Source: Thiosulfativibrio sp964387695
GTDB taxonomy: Bacteria > Pseudomonadota > Gammaproteobacteria > Thiomicrospirales > Thiomicrospiraceae
DNA: 9,359 bases
Reading direction: 5' to 3'
NCBI GenBank assembly: GCA_964387695.1
Contig: CAYLXI010000069.1
Span: 1-9,359, forward strand
Shown here: piece by piece, positions 7,270-9,359 of the stretch
Numbering within the stretch: the first letter of the stretch is position 1
How the letters are laid out: every line of letters starts with the position of its first letter
Notes under the pieces: generated by a model
Told to the model about the DNA's origin: nothing
Database searches by the model: none
Seen by the model: the letters and a program-made list of their open reading frames with translations, nothing else
Position numbers and translations under genes: made by a program

Positions 7270-7644
7270 TCACCTTTTTTCTGCGACTTTCCACAAAAAA
7301 AACAACAAAATAATAGCCATCACTACCAACATAATCTGCAATTTCCAGTGTCCCATTAGAAGAAAAATAGAAATTGAAAACATAATTATAATCATAATTG
7401 TGGCGAGCTTTTTTGCATCACGAGACATGGTTTTATCTTTTTCCCAGAGCCTTAAATCTTCTCCACAAAAACGATTATTTAACAAGGCCTTATAAAACCT
7501 AGGAGAACTTTTAGCAAAACATCCCAAAGCTAAAATCATAAAAACAACCGTTGGTAAAAGGGGTAACACAACACCCGCCAAGCCAATTATAAAAAACATT
7601 CCGCCTAGCAATAAATAAAAATATTTCTTAATAATTCGTATCAT
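7270..7644 (-). CDS. DUF454 (YbaN-like) small inner-membrane protein
   Basis: A 124-residue membrane protein of the DUF454/YbaN family, whose biochemical role is unknown. Hydrophobic segments are at about 9-27, 29-43, 80-97 and 102-118, giving two hairpins around a polar middle. The family signature is visible: LGG then GLAGVVLPLLPT (21-32), then CFAKSSPRFYKALL (42-55) and a basic segment ending in DAKK (76-79). The ATG at 7644 is consistent with the family N terminus, although no good Shine-Dalgarno is seen. The gene sits 38 bases after trpD and 89 before trpC on the same strand, so it is probably co-transcribed with the trp genes. Nothing in the protein suggests an enzyme of tryptophan synthesis, and any link to it is inference. 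Confidence 0.88.
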   Translation of the reverse strand: MIRIIKKYFYLLLGGMFFIIGLAGVVLPLLPTVVFMILALGCFAKSSPRFYKALLNNRFCGEDLRLWEKDKTMSRDAKKLATIMIIIMFSISIFLLMGHWKLQIMLVVMAIILLFFLWKVAEKR

Positions 7645-7682
7645 CTATAAATTTACCAAGCATAGGGAAACATCGTTTTTGG

Positions 7683-8708
7683 CTACTGATTAAATGACTG
7701 AGTTTTAGCAATAAAATCGTATAACTTTTTTTGCACAGCTCCTGATGCGATAGTGGCTCTAGCCATCACTACTCCTTGAGCATAATTTGGTGCTAAACCA
7801 GCAACATAAATAGCAGCACCTGCATTTAAGCATACAATATCTTTTGCTGCACACTCACTATTAGCAAAAACAGCTTTAATAACATTCATGCTTTCTTGGG
7901 CAGAATCTACTGATAAATCATTTAAATTTGCGTGGTCCATATCATAATCATGAGGATCAATTTTCCAGTGTTTAATTTGACCATTTTTTAACTCTGAAAC
8001 ATGAGTCAGACTAGAAATAGAAATTTCATCCAAGCCATCATCTGCATGCACGACCATGACATGTTTAGACCCTAAGCGTTGCAAAACCTTGGCAAACAAA
8101 GTGGTTAAGTTTTTCTCATAAACTCCAACAACCTGAAAAGGTGCTTTAGCTGGATTTGTTAAGGGCCCTAATAAATTAAAAATGGTGCGAACACCTAATT
8201 CTTTTCTGGGTGCAATGACATTTTTCATTGCACTATGGTGCGCTGGAGCAAACATAAACCCTATGCCTAATTCAGCGACACATTCAGAAACTTGTTGTGG
8301 CGTTAAATTTAAATCTACCCCCATAGTTTCTAATACATCTGCACTGCCAGATTTGCTAGAAATAGAGCGATTTCCATGCTTGGCGACCGTGCCACCTGCG
8401 GCTGCTACCACAAAAGCAGCCGCGGTTGAAATATTAAAAGTATTCGCACCATCTCCGCCTGTTCCACAGGTGTCCACTAAGTGAGTTTTGTCATCAATTT
8501 TAACAGGTGCTGCTAAACTTCTCATAACCTTAGCTGCGGCTGTAATTTCAGAGGTGGTTTCACCTTTCATTCGCAAAGCGATCAAAATAGCTCCAATTTG
8601 TGCAGGAGTTGCCTTTCCAGACATTAATCGTTGCATCACTACTTTCATTTCTTCTTCATGAAGTTCATGACGATTTAATAACTGTTCTAATGCTGATTTT
8701 AAGTCCAT
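7683..8708 (-). CDS. trpD: Anthranilate phosphoribosyltransferase
   Basis: Transfers the phosphoribosyl group of PRPP to anthranilate, the second step of the tryptophan branch. Motifs are canonical: CGTGGD (81-86) and NIST (92-95) for PRPP, KHGNRSISSKSGSADVLE (110-127), FAPAHHSAMKNV (153-164) for anthranilate, a conserved Arg174 in GVRT, GPLTNP (181-186), and the metal-binding pair Asp227/Glu228 in DDGLDE. The length of 341 residues is normal, and there is no fused TrpG domain as in enterics. The ATG follows the trpG stop by a single base, and a strong ribosome binding site lies inside the end of trpG, so the two are probably translationally coupled. This suits proteins made in parallel. Confidence 0.97.
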   Translation of the reverse strand: MDLKSALEQLLNRHELHEEEMKVVMQRLMSGKATPAQIGAILIALRMKGETTSEITAAAKVMRSLAAPVKIDDKTHLVDTCGTGGDGANTFNISTAAAFVVAAAGGTVAKHGNRSISSKSGSADVLETMGVDLNLTPQQVSECVAELGIGFMFAPAHHSAMKNVIAPRKELGVRTIFNLLGPLTNPAKAPFQVVGVYEKNLTTLFAKVLQRLGSKHVMVVHADDGLDEISISSLTHVSELKNGQIKHWKIDPHDYDMDHANLNDLSVDSAQESMNVIKAVFANSECAAKDIVCLNAGAAIYVAGLAPNYAQGVVMARATIASGAVQKKLYDFIAKTQSFNQ

Positions 8709-8709
8709 T

Positions 8710-9288
8710 TTAATCCCCTAAAAAATTCTTTAACATTTGATGACCCTGCTCCGTCAAAATAGATTCTGGATGAAACTGCACGCCTTCTATTGCCAAGGTT
8801 TTATGACGAACCCCCATAATTTCATCAAAACCACCCCCTTCGTGCTGCGTCCAAGCTGTAATTTCTAAACAATCAGGCAAGCTTTCTTTTTCTAGTACCA
8901 ATGAATGATAACGAGTCGTTTGCACAGGATTGGGCAAGCTTTTAAAGCAACTTACATTTTCATGAAACACAGGAGAAACTTTACCATGCATGACTTTATT
9001 GGCGCGAACAACTTTAGCACCAAACGCCTGTCCAATACTTTGATGCCCTAAACAAACACCTAAAATAGGAATTTTACCTGCAAAAAACTTAATGGCATCC
9101 ATTGAAATTCCCGCTTCATTTGGCGTGCAAGGTCCTGGTGAGATGACTAAGTAGTCAGGATTTAAATTTGTAATATCTTCAATACTAATTTGATCATTTC
9201 TATACACCAAAACCTCTTGCCCTAGCTCACCAAAATATTGCACTAGATTAAAGGTAAATGAATCGTAGTTGTCTATCATTAGTAACAT
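8710..9288 (-). CDS. trpG: Anthranilate synthase component II, glutamine amidotransferase
   Basis: Releases ammonia from glutamine for the TrpE subunit to convert chorismate to anthranilate. It is a class I glutamine amidotransferase with an intact triad: Cys79 in GVCLGHQ, and His173 and Glu175 in QFHPES. NYDSF (7-11), the oxyanion motif SPGPCTP (50-56) and HGK (101-103) are also present. The length of 192 residues is normal for a free-standing subunit. AAGG (9296-9299) lies seven bases before the ATG and supports the start at MLLMIDNYDSF. TrpG and PabA are nearly indistinguishable, so it may also serve folate synthesis; the trpD neighbour argues for tryptophan. No trpE is visible in the 71 bases upstream. 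Confidence 0.95.
   Translation of the reverse strand: MLLMIDNYDSFTFNLVQYFGELGQEVLVYRNDQISIEDITNLNPDYLVISPGPCTPNEAGISMDAIKFFAGKIPILGVCLGHQSIGQAFGAKVVRANKVMHGKVSPVFHENVSCFKSLPNPVQTTRYHSLVLEKESLPDCLEITAWTQHEGGGFDEIMGVRHKTLAIEGVQFHPESILTEQGHQMLKNFLGD
8714..8719 (-). promoter_or_regulatory. Strong ribosome binding site of trpD within the trpG 3' end
   Basis: AGGGGA, read on the minus strand, overlaps the last codons of trpG and stands five bases before the trpD ATG. It is the strongest Shine-Dalgarno seen in the window and confirms the trpD start. Confidence 0.75.
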
Positions 9289-9311
9289 ATTTAAACCTTA
9301 ATGATTTTAAA

Positions 9312-9322
9312 GGGTTGAACCC
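9312..9322. repeat. Short palindrome GGGTTGAACCC upstream of trpG
   Basis: A perfect 5+5 inverted repeat around a single central base, 24 bases before the trpG start. It is too tight to form an RNA hairpin, but it is the shape of a small operator. It does not resemble the known TrpR box (ACTAGT core). It may be chance. Confidence 0.2.
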
Positions 9323-9359
9323 AAATCCCTGCTTAGAAACTGGATATAGAGTGCTAGAG

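Noticed and set aside
7226..7495. Open frame of 89 codons on the + strand opposite the DUF454 gene
   Set aside because: It is low-complexity, Ile/Asn/Phe-rich sequence that mirrors the AT-rich hydrophobic codons of the real membrane protein gene on the other strand.
8182..8484. Open frame of 100 codons on the + strand opposite trpD
   Set aside because: It is antisense to the PRPP- and anthranilate-binding motifs of trpD, with no recognisable domain.
9303..9308. TAAAAT-like -10 element before trpG on the minus strand
   Set aside because: No -35 is found at 16-18 bases, and transcription would start at the ribosome binding site itself.
9309..9359. Short minus-strand frame at the right edge as the C terminus of TrpE
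   Set aside because: The few residues it encodes do not resemble the TrpE C terminus and the stretch is too short to judge.

Overview
The window is AT-rich bacterial DNA carrying two convergent gene clusters that meet at about 6306-6376. The left two thirds (85-6305, + strand) is a tightly packed six-gene operon. It encodes every step of the classical mevalonate pathway from acetoacetyl-CoA to dimethylallyl diphosphate: HMG-CoA reductase, type 2 isopentenyl-diphosphate isomerase, HMG-CoA synthase, mevalonate kinase, a second GHMP kinase (most likely phosphomevalonate kinase) and diphosphomevalonate decarboxylase. Only the acetoacetyl-CoA thiolase that would feed it is missing. The genes overlap or are at most 15 nt apart, so they are very probably co-transcribed and partly translationally coupled.

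The right third (6377-9288, - strand) is a tryptophan cluster read right to left: trpG, trpD, a small DUF454/YbaN-family membrane protein gene, then a monofunctional trpC. These cover anthranilate formation (the glutaminase subunit only), phosphoribosyl transfer and indole-glycerol-phosphate synthesis. trpE, trpF, trpB and trpA are not in the window. The split trpGDC arrangement without a trpC-trpF fusion resembles Pseudomonas-type gammaproteobacteria rather than enterics.

The trp protein sequences look gammaproteobacterial. Most Gammaproteobacteria make isoprenoids by the MEP pathway, but some lineages (Legionella and Coxiella are known cases) carry a mevalonate pathway with a type 2 isomerase. 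The window therefore suggests a low-GC gammaproteobacterium of that general sort. Genus and family cannot be fixed from the sequence alone.

No RNA genes, insertion sequences, CRISPR arrays, phage genes or integration sites were seen, and there is no gene-free stretch over 300 bases. I found no clear evidence of an undescribed system. The points most worth a second look are the compact HMG-CoA reductase with no N-terminal helical domain, the second GHMP kinase with Asn where the family's usual Lys would be, a hairpin with a competing alternative pairing in the leader of the mevalonate operon, and the DUF454 gene inserted between trpD and trpC.
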